The notes under the pieces: generated by a model
Database searches by the model: none
The model's input: the letters and a program-made list of their open reading frames with translations, nothing else
What the model was told of the DNA's origin: nothing
Shown here: positions 47,301 through 58,587 of the stretch, piece after piece
How positions within the stretch are numbered: position 1 is the first letter of the stretch
How the letters are laid out: each line of letters opens with the position of its first letter
Program-made: the position numbers and the translations under genes
Origin: Meloidogyne chitwoodi
Lineage: Eukaryota > Nematoda > Chromadorea > Rhabditida > Meloidogynidae
Direction: 5' to 3'
DNA length: 64,000 bases
Assembly (NCBI GenBank): GCA_015183035.1
Contig: JACZZP010000008.1
Location: 2,046,001-2,110,000 of the forward strand

Positions 47301-49011
47301 TTTTCCCAATACACTTACAACCGTTGGCCTGGTATATTTTAATAAAGTGAAGCAAAGAGCATTTATCTTGAATTATGTTGATATTTCTATAATAAATTTT
47401 TTTTTTGGCAATAAAATATTTTTAAAATTATATTTATGCAGCTAAAAAATTTTTTTAATTAAGCTCACAAAAAGATGTGTTCACACTCACTCATCACTGT
47501 AAAAATCCATTTTTTAAATTATTTTTCTAACTAAAAGGGTCAAAAAAAATGTTTTTTTTTTTAAATTTATTTATTTTTAAACTTACCCACAGTTGCGAGT
47601 TCAAATGTCAAAAGAAGCAAAAATGTGTGTGATACCCTAACAATAAGAACACATACCAGAAAGTAGAATATGAGAAAAGAGGAGAGAGATAAAGGAACGA
47701 AATAAATTATTTTTTTTTTAAAATAATTTTCGAAAAAATGGTAAAACGATACAAAAAGGAAGGACAACAATAAATAAAAATATTAAAAGAAAAATAAAAC
47801 AAACCTTTGAAGTTTCATCATCACCAAGACTTTTATTATTAACATCTTTTTTAGAACCATCTTCAGCTGATTTATCTCCTTAAAAAAAATATTTTTTCAA
47901 TTTTAATTAAAATTTATTAAAAGTTATCAATACTTTAAAATAAAAAAATCCTAACAAACCTCCTTCATCTATTGGTGGAACGACCATATCAAGCATTTCT
48001 GGCGCATTTTTTTCAATAATTATTTTGAACGCTGCTCTAAGCTGCTTATCATCCTCTTCCTGATTTATAGATTTTGTTCCAGAATCTAAACCTAGCAAAC
48101 GTGTCTGATTTTCCGCAAATTCTTTAAGATATTTTTCTGTAGCGTCATCAACCTTAAAAATAAAAATTAGGTAAAATAATAAATTAAAAAACATACTTTA
48201 ACATTTAAACGTTTATCACCCAGTGGATAATCTTTAAGTACTCTCAATGCTCTTCTAGTCCCATCAGGATGAACAAATTCACAAAATCCAAATGCTTTAT
48301 ATTTACCATTCGGGTCTTGAAGACGTTTCCAGCTGTGGACTGTTCCACATTTCTAAAAACAAAAAAATACAACTTTTAAATATTAATTGACTGGGAAGTG
48401 TATGATGGGACTCATGCTAGGGCCTGGGTTTCTCTTGTACAAAGAACTAAGGCACAGACATTTTAGTTTTCATGAAGTTAAGATCCTCTGGGTAGGGTTC
48501 AGGATAAAAATTATCAAACAATTTACTCTAATCTATTACTTATTTTATAATAATAAAGCAAAATCTTACTCCAAGGATTTGTTGTACAACGGTATCGTGA
48601 CATTTGTCAGTGATATTTCCAATAAAAACAGTTGTAACCGCAACTGGTTTAATAGGCGTAATAAATTGAACAGGAGGCTGTGCTTCTGCCTATTTTTTCA
48701 TAGAATAAGATTACTATAATTTAAATAAAAAATAAACCGGTTTTTTTAAGAAAGGACGAAAATTTGGTCTTAAAGTTAATTGAATTCCTCCAACCATTGG
48801 CATTTGAGGCATTTGCATAACTACATGCGGAGGAATTGGTGGCACATTTGTTTGAGGCGAAAAGAAACCAAACTTCTGTCCCACAAATTGTCCTATAAAG
48901 AAAAAAAAATTTTTTTTAATAAACAATTTAAGATAAAAAAAAAGAACCTGGATTAGTAGGAGGAATTCTCGGTGCCATAATTGGATTATTAAAAGGTGGT
49001 GGAAATGCCAT
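44343..49011 (-). CDS. rbm-25: RBM25 splicing regulator (RRM, RE/RD-rich region, PWI domain)
   Basis: Nuclear RNA-binding regulator of alternative splicing linked to U1 snRNP. The ATG at 49011 begins MAFPPPFNNPIMAPRIPP, then a Pro/Met-rich region. The RRM runs TTVFIGNITDKCHDTVVQQI, QDPNGKYKAFGFCEFVHPDG and LGDKRLNVKVDDATEKYL (47900-48660). After acidic and Ser/Lys-rich segments comes a long charged helix (EREESYILRLKKWEEREKRM, RRRNYEREREVDAKDRHEEK; 45820-46560). The C-terminal PWI domain lies at about 44700-44970 (LFAFSLSWEFLDEQLMDQRV, RPWINKKICEYIG) and the protein ends RSSGRALK with TGA at 44343-44345. Architecture is exactly that of RBM25. The C-terminal exons include an 'EITREEFLDKKP' junction inferred by eye. 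Confidence 0.93.
44548..44600 (-). repeat. B-box repeat copy 7 (rbm-25 intron, sense)
   Basis: Plus strand GGGGGGTCATGGGTTCGAAC then CCGCTCAGTGGTCAAACATT; reverse complement of the family core with some drift. Confidence 0.65.
45502..45663. repeat. imperfect inverted repeat in rbm-25 intron
   Basis: ACCTACAAATGGTCAAAGAG at 45502 and its imperfect reverse complement, CTTTTGACCATTTTATAGGT, ending near 45663. About 27 bases per arm; could be a small MITE remnant. Confidence 0.45.
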
Positions 49012-49447
49012 ATTCTTTAAGAAATAGAGAAAGCTATATTAAGATTTAAAAAAGTACAATCAATTAGGTTAGATCAACCCAGATAATAAATATACTTTTA
49101 AAAATATAATATAAATTTAAAAAATAAGCCAAATATGAAACATGTAGTTGACCTAATCGCTCTCAATCAATATATAAATACTCTGACTCAAAGAGTAAAT
49201 CCTCTCGAAGCAAGAAGAGAGTGAAAAACAAAAGAAATGAGAAGGATAGAGATAAAAAGAAAATGAATCATTTCAAAATTTTTCAAAATACCAAAAAGGG
49301 AAAAATTACAAAATGCCCAAAACACATATTGCCCTTAATAAAACAAAAAAAAAGAATTTTTTTGACATTTTTCTACAAAATATTATTAAAAAAAATATTA
49401 AAAAAAATCACCAAATATTTATGCAAAATTTAGTATAATTAAAATAG
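49012..49447. other. intergenic, rbm-25 5' side to FLYWCH gene 1 3' side
   Basis: A+T-rich spacer with Lys-rich chance ORFs only. It should contain the rbm-25 promoter. Nothing structured seen. Confidence 0.45.
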
Positions 49448-52400
49448 TCAGCGAAAAGCAGAAGAAGTACTTGGTTTTGGAGTATCAAAAATAACTAAAC
49501 GTCCAACACCTCCACCACCACTTGTATTAATACTTTCATTAAATTCAGTAGAACTATCCATCTTTTCATTTTTTATATCAAAATGTAATCCATTAACATA
49601 ACCTTGAACATGATGTGATAACATATCCAAAGTATTTAAAATTGCTTGATCTGTTTCATAAGAAGCTTCATTTAATGTACTTGCTACTAATTCTTCTTTT
49701 ATTATATATTTTCTATTATTTCGTTTTTTATTTTTAACATTTGAAATTGATGCAGAACGAATATTGTCTCTATTCTTTTCAAAATCATCCCAAAATGCCA
49801 AAATATAATCTGGTAATGAAGGCAGCTGCTTTGGACCTTGCTAAAGAGGAATTATATAATTTTATTTCCCTTAAATAAAAGAAAAAACCCGAATCTGTAA
49901 TTGTGCCATTTCCATAGCAGAATTTGTATTAAGCAATGCTGTTGCCGATCTTTCACTAATATTCCAAAATTCCAAAGGACAATATGGACGATGACGTAAA
50001 GGTTGCATAAATGGTGGTGATTGATTTGCAACAATAATTGTTGAAGATGAATGAGTTGGTGGTGGCATTTCATAACGTATATGCGGAGAATAAACAACAT
50101 GTTCTTCATAGGCAACATTTTCTTCTACTAAATATTTAGATAATTCCTCTCTCCTTTAAATTTAAGTTAAATTAAAAAAAACCTTCATAATTATGTTCAT
50201 CATCTGGTGCCGAATAAATTAAATTTTGTCCAAAATTTGATCCAAAAGCTGCCGATTTCATTTGAAATTCATGTTCAGTTAAGCCAATAAATGTACGTTT
50301 AAAATAAAAAAGAAATTCAGCCAATTCAGTAAGTTGGGCCTCTTCAGCAATTATATAAAAAGCACGATTAACATAAGCCATTGGAATTAGTGCAAGACAA
50401 AGCAAACGACTTTATTAAAAAAAATTTAAAAATTAAATTACAATCTTGTAATTTAATTTTAATCATCTTTTAAAGTGAATCGAAAGGAGTAAACAATCTT
50501 TTCCTTGAGTGGTACTCGAACCACTCACAAAGATAGTTACAAACCCAACAATATTCCACTAAACCAGGGAAACATTAGTCAAAGTTTTTTAAAAGAATTC
50601 TTTATTTTCACCAAAAACACCCAATTTTTAAAAAATAAAAAAAACCGAAATGTCATTCTCGCAATATTTCCAGCTTGACTTTTTTCATGTCCATAAAGTG
50701 CTCCAAGATTATATTCAGTCCATTTTTTAAACAAAGCCTGAGCGAAACGAAAATAGCAACCACTTATATGAGCTTCTGGAAAAACTTTTTGTGCTGCTAT
50801 AACCATTGAATTTTCAAAATCAGTAATAACTAAAAAATATATTAAATCAATAAAAATTAAAAATAATACTTCTTCGCGGTTTTGCCGGTTTAACAGCACC
50901 AGCAACAGCTTCTAATGCTTCAACATAAAAAGGTTCAGAATTTTCAGTCAAAAGTGCATGTGCCGCAACAATTAATTGACTACGAAAGATTGCTCCAATA
51001 ATAAAACAATGTTTAAAAGGATTCGGAGGAGATTTAAATGATCCACCAATTGCCCAAGTTATTTGTCCAGCAAGTTGTTGAAGCATCTAAAAAAAATTTT
51101 AAAAATAAAATTTGACAAAATTTAAGGGAATAATCTAATAAAATTTAAAAAAGAAAACAAACATATGGATGTGCAAATATAAAAACTGCTCCTTTATCAC
51201 GAACACGTACAGTCCTCGAATCATACAAAAAGATTGATTGACCATTTCTTTCAGTCAAAGTATTTGGTAATTGTAATGAAAGAAGATCAGAGGATGCTGA
51301 TTTTGGAGAACCTTTTCCATAAAGTTTAGTTTTTTCTCTGAAAATACATAGTTTAAAAGAATAAATTTGAAAATAAATAAAAATGTTGACAATTTATAAT
51401 CCAACTAAAAGCATATTTATAATAATAAACCTCAAAGCCATACGCGTAAGAGAAGCATCTGAACCCAAAGCAACAAATGTTTCATCATCAATTCCAGCTC
51501 TTATACTTGCAATAATACTTGCTGAGCTCAAATGGGGAGAATCTCTAATTAATTGTTTCAATTCCTGTCGTTTAATTTCAGCCAATCGCTTTTCTGGTTG
51601 TGGCAGATGAGAATGTGTATTTCTAACTTTTCCGAAAATCTTCCCATCTTCTTGCTCTGATGCCGTTGCACTTCCTGAACATCTTCTTACACTACAACGC
51701 CAATAAGTTCCATGTTTGTCGTAACGAAATCCTAAAAATCAATTGAGGTCTAAAATCGATAAAGCCCCACTAAAGATCTCGAAAAACGTCAAATTTTGGG
51801 GTCTTAAACTCAAACTATACTTCAGAGCAAAAGGACGAGATAAGTATAAGAATGTGTGAAATACACATACACATTTGCCATAAACAAAACAGGAGCTGAA
51901 ACAAAATTGACACAATTAAAAAACCTCAAGTCGTGCAAGTCTTTTTGAAAGTATAAGAAGAAATGATGAAGAAATATTTATTGTTTTGAAAATTCAGATA
52001 CTTCTTTTTGGTTAAGGTTTGTCGTCGAGTCATCATTCAGAGGAAAATGAAAACAAATTTATAAATAAATTAAAAATAAAAACCCCCAAGTAAAATATAA
52101 AAGCAATTCCAAAGATTATGGTTTTCACTATTTTGCTAATGGTTTTTCCTTTGTAAGAAAAGGGCAAAAAAAAAAGAATAAGGAAGAGAAAAGTGAAAAA
52201 GGAGGAAACAATAAACTTCGGAATTGCCTCTATTAAAAAGCCTAAAGAAGCACCTTCCTCACCTAATCTAGAAATAAAATATAAAAACCTATATGCCATA
52301 TGCGAAAGAGAAGCATCAGAACCCAAAGCAACAAATGTTTCATCATCAATTCCAGATCTTATACTTGCAATCAGACTTGCACGACTCAAATGAGGCTCAT

Positions 52401-53058
52401 CTCTAGCTCGCTGTTTTAATTCTTGTCGCTTAATTTCAGCTAAACGTTGCTCGGGTTGTGGCAAATGTGTATGTGTATTTCTCACTTTCCCAATAATTTT
52501 ACCATCATCTTGCTCAGAAGCAATTGCATTCGCCGGACATTTACGATTACTACAACGCCAATAAGTTCCATAATGTTTGTGGTAACGATAACCTAAAAAA
52601 TCGATTGAGGCATTTTGAGCAGTTTCAACAGCTTCCCCAAGACTAATTAGGTTAATAATTAAAGTGTAGGGAAAAATCCAAGTCATTGAAGGAAGGAAAC
52701 ACTTAAAATTGTCTAGAACATGTTTTTCTATCAGGCTCAAAATCAATTACCTATTTATAAGTACTTAAGTCATAAATATTAATAAATTCAAACCATTATG
52801 CCAAATACAAGTAGCCCCCTTATTTGTTATTCCTTTTGTAAATTCAATAAGTTCTTCTTCTTCTTCTTCTTGAGGTGTAAGACTTTCATTTTGTTTAATT
52901 TTTGCTAAAGGTGGTTCTTCAACAACATCAACAACAACATCTTCAACTTCCTCAACTTTAGGCGCTGGACGTTTACGTGGTGATGAACGTCGTTGAATTT
53001 GTTCAAGTTTTGGGCGAATAGTACTTGGGCTTTGTTTAATTTCTGATTCTTTAACCAT
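49448..53058 (-). CDS. FLYWCH zinc-finger plus MULE-transposase-derived protein, gene 1
   Basis: The ATG at 53058 starts MVKESEIKQSPSTIRPKLEQ, a basic/acidic N-terminal tail. The FLYWCH-type finger begins EFTKGITNKGATCIWHNG (first zinc Cys) and continues in one of two alternative exons with YWRCSNRKC and THTHLP (Cys/His ligands). Then comes a MULE-transposase-like core: WAIGGSFKSPPNPFKHCFII, VITDFENSMVIAAQKVFPEA, SGCYFRFAQALFKKW and FLFYFKRTFIGLTE. A 49.5-50.1 kb tail ends STSSAFR with TGA at 49448. The first catalytic Asp of MULEs (DGTFK) is Gly here, so transposition activity is unlikely and a domesticated DNA-binding role is more probable. No terminal inverted repeats flank it. Paralogue at 58850-61780. 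Confidence 0.85.
50503..50573 (-). repeat. intronic tRNA-like element (FLYWCH gene 1)
   Basis: Minus strand: A-box TGGTTTAGTGG exact; T arm GAGTGGTTCGAGTACCACTC with a 6 bp stem; acceptor-like TTTCCCT and AAGGAAA pair at six of seven positions. It lies in the intron after GNIARMTFR, the same intron that carries an element in paralogue 2. Confidence 0.7.
51431..51731 (-). other. alternative FLYWCH exon B (downstream copy)
   Basis: 301 bases between TTTTTAG acceptor and AG|GTTTATTATT donor, phase 1 in and phase 2 out. It encodes GFRYDKHGTYWRCSVRRC, SEQEDGKIFGKVRNTHSHLP and a helix ending LTRMAL. It is a clear duplicate of exon A. Confidence 0.85.
52289..52592 (-). other. alternative FLYWCH exon A (upstream copy)
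   Basis: 304 bases between TTTTTTAG acceptor and AG|GTTTTTATA donor, phase 1 in and phase 2 out. It encodes GYRYHKHYGTYWRCSNRKC, SEQDDGKIIGKVRNTHTHLP and a helix ending LSHMAY. Both copies fit the same flanking exons. Confidence 0.85.
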
Positions 53059-53773
53059 TAGAAAATGCTAAATTCTAAAAAGAGAAAGGTTAAATATAGA
53101 AAATGTCCAAAAACAAAAATGATTTTTAGTTAAATTGAAAGGATAAAAATGAGCAAACACATTGGTCACATGTTACTCGTCAATAATCTAAAAAATGACG
53201 CCTTGGTAGTTTTCCAACTCGTTTACTGTAAAATAGCCAATTTCAAAATGTCACTAGACAAGCAAAAATGTCAACAAACATAAAATATTTCAAAATGTCA
53301 ACTACATATCTAAGGTCAACAAATAAAATAACTCAAAGAAAAATATATCAAAATGCCAAAAGCATAAAAATTTTAAAATGTCAAAAATTAACATATTCAA
53401 AATGTAAATTTACAAAAATATTCGTGTTTTTTTTATAGCGAATTTAGCCAAAAAGAAAAAATAATAATTTATTAATAAAAAAAGGAAAATGAGATTTAAA
53501 AAAATAATAATAATCGAGGTAACTTATTTAGAGGAAAATTAATTAAAGTTTGATTGCATAAATAACAGAAAAATAGGTAAATAAAATTTAAAAATAATAA
53601 ATGATACATTGTGCCTAAAACAACAAAATAATGTCACTTTTGAAGAAAATATTATTTTTTGTGGAGTCTATTTTTACAGTCAATCTTTGTGGATAAAGAG
53701 GATTTTTAATTTTATTTTTTTTAACGTTCAAAAGTGCCACTTTTTTAAATTTTCCTTTTTTTTTGGTTTTAAA
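53059..53773. other. intergenic upstream of FLYWCH gene 1
   Basis: No gene. It contains a run of CAAAATGTCAA-like units at about 53228-53415 followed by A+T-rich sequence. Confidence 0.5.
53228..53415. repeat. array of CAAAATGTCAA-like units
   Basis: About six or seven units (TTTCAAAATGTCACTAG, CAAAAATGTCAACAAAC, TTTCAAAATGTCAACTAC, ATCAAAATGCCAAAAGC, TTTTAAAATGTCAAAAA, TTCAAAATGTAAATTTAC) at irregular spacing. Confidence 0.6.
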
Positions 53774-54195
53774 TTAATCTTTAGCGTATGCTTGGAACAA
53801 TACAACTTTGTTACCATTTCTTCTAAAAATTTTTTTATTTTTAAAAATGTATCGTTTAGACGACTTTTTAGTCTTTATATTTTTATTAATTCTTTTAAAG
53901 ATTATTCCTTTCAGTAATTCTTCTGGATATTCACTATCTTTATATATCTCTGGTATTTTTTTAATTCCTAATACATAAGGCATAAGAACCTTCCTCACAG
54001 AGTTTTTATTAATTAAAGGAAACTTTTTTATGAACCTAGCTACGTCATCGCACAAGTCTTCCATTTCACGATCATCCCATCCATACATATCATAAGTTCT
54101 TAAAATATAATTTTACTAAAGAATTATAAATCTAGTAAAAAATTAAACCTCGAAAAAACTTCTAAGATACAATGAAATGAAGATGAAGAATGTTT
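53774..54195 (-). CDS. orphan C-terminal module of the Hsp70-derived family
   Basis: The main exon (53774 to about 54098) reads TYDMYGWDDREMEDLCDDVA, then RFIKKFPLINKNSVRKVLMP and a Lys-rich tail ending FQAYAKD and TAA. It aligns by eye to the last exon of paralogues A (FYEGGLSKKELLDNWEGIEE) and C (FYRGGLDLYELKKLYDNVII). A short upstream exon (about 54148-54195, ending LEVFSR) can join it in frame. It may be the displaced 3' end of paralogue B, whose frame stops at 54205, or a separate small gene. I found no in-frame splice linking it to B. Confidence 0.5.
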
Positions 54196-54204
54196 TTTTT
54201 TATT

Positions 54205-56090
54205 TTATTCAAAATATGCAACAAGCTGTCCCAAATCTTTTACCATTTTTCCTGATTTATTAAGATCTCCTCTTGGATCTTCTAATTTAGTATAAATAAT
54301 ATCAATATTCAAGTCTAAATAAAATTGTTTAATAATAATCAAGGCAGATTTTAACAACTAAAAATTTATAAATATATTAAAATATAAAAATTAAAAAAAT
54401 ACCATTTCTCTATTCCAATTTCTTTCGGACTTAAAAAGATTTATTGAAGCCTAAAATTTAAAGAAAATTGTCAGAGAATAAAATCTTAATTATTTTAATA
54501 TAATAAAAATTTGTATAACAAGAATTAGTAATTAAAAAAACATTTGTAATGTAATTATTAACAATATTTCTATCTCCATTTAAATAGTTTATGTCACCCG
54601 AAAGTACACCAAAATAAATTGTTCCACTTAAAAGCATTTCATCTTTAGCTACATTCACTGCTGAATTATCCTCAAGTTCGTATGGTTCTTTGCCAAAAAT
54701 GTTTTCAACAGTCTCGTAAATCTATAATATTTTGAGGAAATTTTAAAACAACTAAACCTTAGGCATTTCCGACATTTCTCCAACAAGTAAAACTTCTTGA
54801 ATATCAGAAGGTTCCGACTCTGCATCTTTCATTACTTTTTTGCAAGTTTTTACAATACTTTGAATCAAATCGTCAGCCAATTCTTCAAATTTAGAACGAG
54901 ATAATTTAATGAACATATTCTTTGCTGTTCCATTTGTGTTAATGACAATATTCGGAAGAATAATCTCAGTCTGATCAGAGCTGGAAAGTTCACATTTTGC
55001 CTTCTCAGCAGCCTCACGAACACGTTGCATCGTCATTAAATCCTTCAAATATATCCTATATATTTTAAAATAAAATCAAAACCTTGGTTAAATCAATTCC
55101 ATTTTCTCGTTGAAATTCAGCCACGAGATGATGAACAATAACATTGTCAAAATCATTTCCACCAATGAACGTATCATCACTATTAGAAATTACCTCATAA
55201 ATACTTTTGTTTGATCGTTTTAGAATGGAAAAATCAAAAGTTCCTCCTCCTAAATTAAAAACAGCAATTCTAAAAAAGAAATACTAAAAATAAAAAATTA
55301 AGTTTTAAACCTCTTATCTTTCAAATAATAAGAAAAAGCTGCAGCTGAAGCCTCATTAAACATACGCAAAACGTTTAGACCAGCAATATTACAAGCTTGT
55401 TTTAATTCTTGTCGTTGTAAATCATTAAAACACGAAGGAACTGAAATCACTACATTATGAACTTCTCTTTTCAAATAATTTTCAGCTGTCTGCTTTAAGC
55501 TCTTTAAAATAAATGCAGCAATCTGTGAAGGAAAGTAGAGTTGACCTTGTGCTTCAACCAAGACATCTCCGTTTGAAGAATTAACAATTTTATAAGGAAT
55601 GTCTTTACTATAAAGAAAATTGATTAGTTAAGGTTTTGTGTATATTGAGTGACTACTTAATTTGAAAAATCTAAGCAAAAACCTTACATTATCTTCTGCA
55701 CATTCTCATCATCATATCGCTGTCCAAGCAAACTTTTAATACCAAAAATAGTGTTTTGACTATTTAAAACTGCTTGTCGAAGAGCAGAAGCACCAACTAA
55801 ACACTCACCATCTTTATTGAAAGCAACAACTGAAGGAGTAGTCCGGGAACCTTCAGCATTCGTGAGAACCTCAAAGATTAAATTTAATTGTTTAAAAATT
55901 AAAAAGAAGAAACCTTCGCATTTCTATCCTCTAAAATTGCAACAGAAGAATTTGTTGTTCCAAAATTAATTCCAATAACAGGACCACGAAGTGTACTAAA
56001 TTTTAATAAAAAATTAAAAGAAATATATGTAGATTACCTAAATCTTTTTGTTGTAAAGCTGATGAAAGCTTGGTTTAAAAACCTATTCAT
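54205..56090 (-). CDS. mitochondrial-Hsp70-like protein with altered active site, paralogue B
   Basis: The ATG at 56090 opens [16 protein letters not shown], a mitochondrial-type presequence. The nucleotide-binding domain is clearly mtHsp70/mortalin: [121 protein letters not shown] and [12 protein letters not shown]. Two key acidic residues are changed: GIDLGTT to GINFGTT and DLGGGTFD to NLGGGTFD. The protein ends soon after [12 protein letters not shown] and [20 protein letters not shown] with TAA at 54205, so the peptide-binding domain and lid are absent. A pseudo-chaperone is the likeliest reading; expression and role unknown. Confidence 0.8.
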
Positions 56091-56228
56091 TTCGACAAAT
56101 TAAAGCTAATTTAGCTATCAAGAAAGGAGAAAAGAAGCTAAAAAAGAGAAGATTAAAAAAATTTATAACTATCAATGGGATTTTCTAGGTCCCCAGAGTA
56201 GCTCAAAAAGGTGGCACAACGTTGGGAC

Positions 56229-56439
56229 CAGGGATGGGCAAAATTGGAAAATAAAATCCGAAATCCGAAACTTAGCTAAAAATTTCAAAAATTTTCAAAA
56301 AAATTTCAAAATTTTAAAAATTTCCAAAAATCTCAAAATTTCGGATTTCGTCTAAAAACCGAAACATGACACCCGAAATAAAACTGACCTAAAAACCCGA
56401 ACAATGCGAAACCCGAAATCCGAAACTTGCCCATCCCTG
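56229..56439. mobile_element. hAT-type MITE
   Basis: 211 bases, ends CAGGGATGGGCAA and TTGCCCATCCCTG, flanked by the exact 8 bp duplication GTTGGGAC (56221-56228 and 56440-56447). Interior has repeated CCGAAATCCGAAAC. Terminal sequence and duplication length are typical of hAT. Confidence 0.9.
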
Positions 56440-56813
56440 GTTGGGACAGTATCTCAATTGCACAGAGGACAATTTAACAGTGCGCAATTGGGCACCACCA
56501 CAATTTAAAATACTTAAAAAACTAACAAAAACACTCTTAATCATAAAATGCGTGTACTTGATAGAAATATCAACAATAAAATGTAGAATTGTTGGGAATA
56601 AGGGAATCATAAATGAGAAAAGAATTTTTGCTGATGAAATTTCAAAAAAGTAAAATCTGTGATATTTGGTAACAAATAAAGTCAAAATTACAATCATAAA
56701 AATAAAACAAAATTTATTTAATATATTCTATATAAATACTATGCGAATTAATCTATAAATGAGGTCATTTTAAGACAAATCAAATGTAAAAATTTTTTGG
56801 TACAAATGATTGT

Positions 56814-58120
56814 TTAAGGAAGTTTTTTGGGGATATGATTGCTGTGGCTAGATTGTTTGGTGACAGTCGGTATGAAAGTTTTGGCGACATAATCAAAACT
56901 AAATATCTTATCGTAAACTTTTTCCTGGAACTTCATCTTTTTGAAATAAACACGGCACAAATTTTTGTGATCCTTTGTCTTCTTCTTTTTCTCAAGATAT
57001 GGAAGCAATTCATTGTATACGGCAGTAGAATCAATTAAGGCAAATTCTCGTTGAAATATTATGACATTATCGTAAAGTTTCTTAAGTTCATAAAGATCCA
57101 AACCACCACGATAAAAGCTACGGTGTCCTCTTAAATGAAAATTTTACTTATTTTTTTTATGTTTTAATCTGAACTAAATTAACAGTAAGAAATGTCAACT
57201 ATCAAATTAGATAAAATACAAACACTTCGGCGTCTTTGAATGTGTCGGCAAGGTCATCTTTGTCTGCGTGAAACTTGCGTGCAAATGAAAATAAGGACCT
57301 CAAAGCCTCGTGAGAACTTATCGCCACGCCCAAAGGAGCGTAAAACTCACGAATAGAACTAGCAACGCTCCCCCAGAGCTGCAAAATTATTGAAAACCGA
57401 AAAACAAATTAATGAATACCTTTTCCGCCCCTTGCGTGGTGTCGGGATGGCGTTTTCGTAAATAATGACTAGCTGCTTCGATGAATTTAACTGAATTATA
57501 CTGCACAACCGCCGGCTAAAAATAAGGCAACATTCAATTATCCATAAAAAATAAAAAAATACTTTGATGCTTGAACGACATAAAACAATTCTTAAATTGT
57601 CTGGTCCTTCGAAACTGAATGGAATATTCACTTCTACATTATCATGGTCGAGCATGCTAAGCTTGACTTCCGAAGCTATGTTCAAAACCAATTCCATCTC
57701 CATTAGATACTAAATTAAAAGTAAATTTCCAAATTAAAAGAAAAGAAAACTTCTCTTAAGTCAATCCCATATTTGTGTTCAACTTCACTAACAATACAAC
57801 GAACAACAGAATCATCATAACCAAGATCATTATAGAAAGAAATGCCAGTAGGAAGACTAATATGTTCAACATCACCGTCAGAATCTTTATCGATAATCAT
57901 TTGGTGTGCACTAGAAGGATAATTTCGCACTCCACCAGAAATAACCTGACATTAAAAATTAAATTCGAGCAATATATTTAACTAAAAATACATTAATTTT
58001 GCCACCAACTGCACTAGTTGTGCTGAAGAAAAAACGAGTAAGTCGAGTCAAATTTGAACCACTGTTTACGACACACAATTTTTTAGGCAAAAATGAAATG
58101 GAATTAAAAAGCCGATACAT
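56814..58120 (-). CDS. divergent mitochondrial-Hsp70-derived protein, paralogue C
   Basis: The ATG at 58120 begins MYRLFNSISFLPKKLCVVNS and TRLTRFFFSTTSAVGGK, again like a mitochondrial presequence. The middle has ISLPTGISFYNDLGYDDSVV and VEHKYGIDLREYLMEMELVL, equivalent to KKYGIDLKQYVREMARVDD of paralogue A. The C-terminal module is LWGSVASSIREFYAPLGVAI, ARKFHADKDDLADTFKDAEV, then GHRSFYRGGLDLYELKKLYD and FALIDSTAVYNELLPYLEKK, ending HIPKKLP and TAA at 56814. Seven exons by eye; the exon limits correspond to those of A. No intact ATP-binding motif is seen. Adjacent to paralogue B on the same strand. Confidence 0.65.
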
Positions 58121-58398
58121 TTGACTACCAAAGTTGCAGCAAAAATATAAAGTAAATAATAATTTAAGAGCTGAAATAAAAAAGTGTGTAAATACTTATG
58201 AAAAAAAATAAAATGAGAAATATTACAAAGTATAAAAACAAACTTATAAATAATTTAGAAAAACAAAAGAAATTTTGTTATTTTCTCGCACTCTCCATGT
58301 ATTCAACGATATTTTTAAATGAGTACAAATGAGTCCAACTAACTGAGTCTGGTGATGAGTTAATGGGCTATTCTTCAACGAGAAATAGACGTTATAGA

Positions 58399-58572
58399 TA
58401 GAGATCGGAATTTTGAAAAACCCGGGACCGGGAAACGGGAAATTTTAGAATGGAACGACCGGGAGGGAACCCGGACCGGGAAAATCGGGAATTCCCGCTT
58501 TTTTCCAGTTCCAAAAATCACCGGGTCCCGACCGGGAAACGGGATCGGGACCCGTTCCCGTTCCGATCTCTA
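58399..58572. mobile_element. hAT-type MITE, GC-rich
   Basis: 174 bases, ends TAGAGATCGGAA and TTCCGATCTCTA, flanked by the exact 8 bp duplication GTTATAGA (58391-58398 and 58573-58580). The inside is built of CCGGGAACGGGA-like repeats, making it the most GC-rich spot in the region. Confidence 0.9.
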
Positions 58573-58587
58573 GTTATAGACAATATT

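Noticed and set aside
48387..48719. Plus-strand ORF and GC-richer patch in an rbm-25 intron
   Set aside because: The ORF runs across a real minus-strand RRM exon; no independent support. The patch had no second copy in the window.
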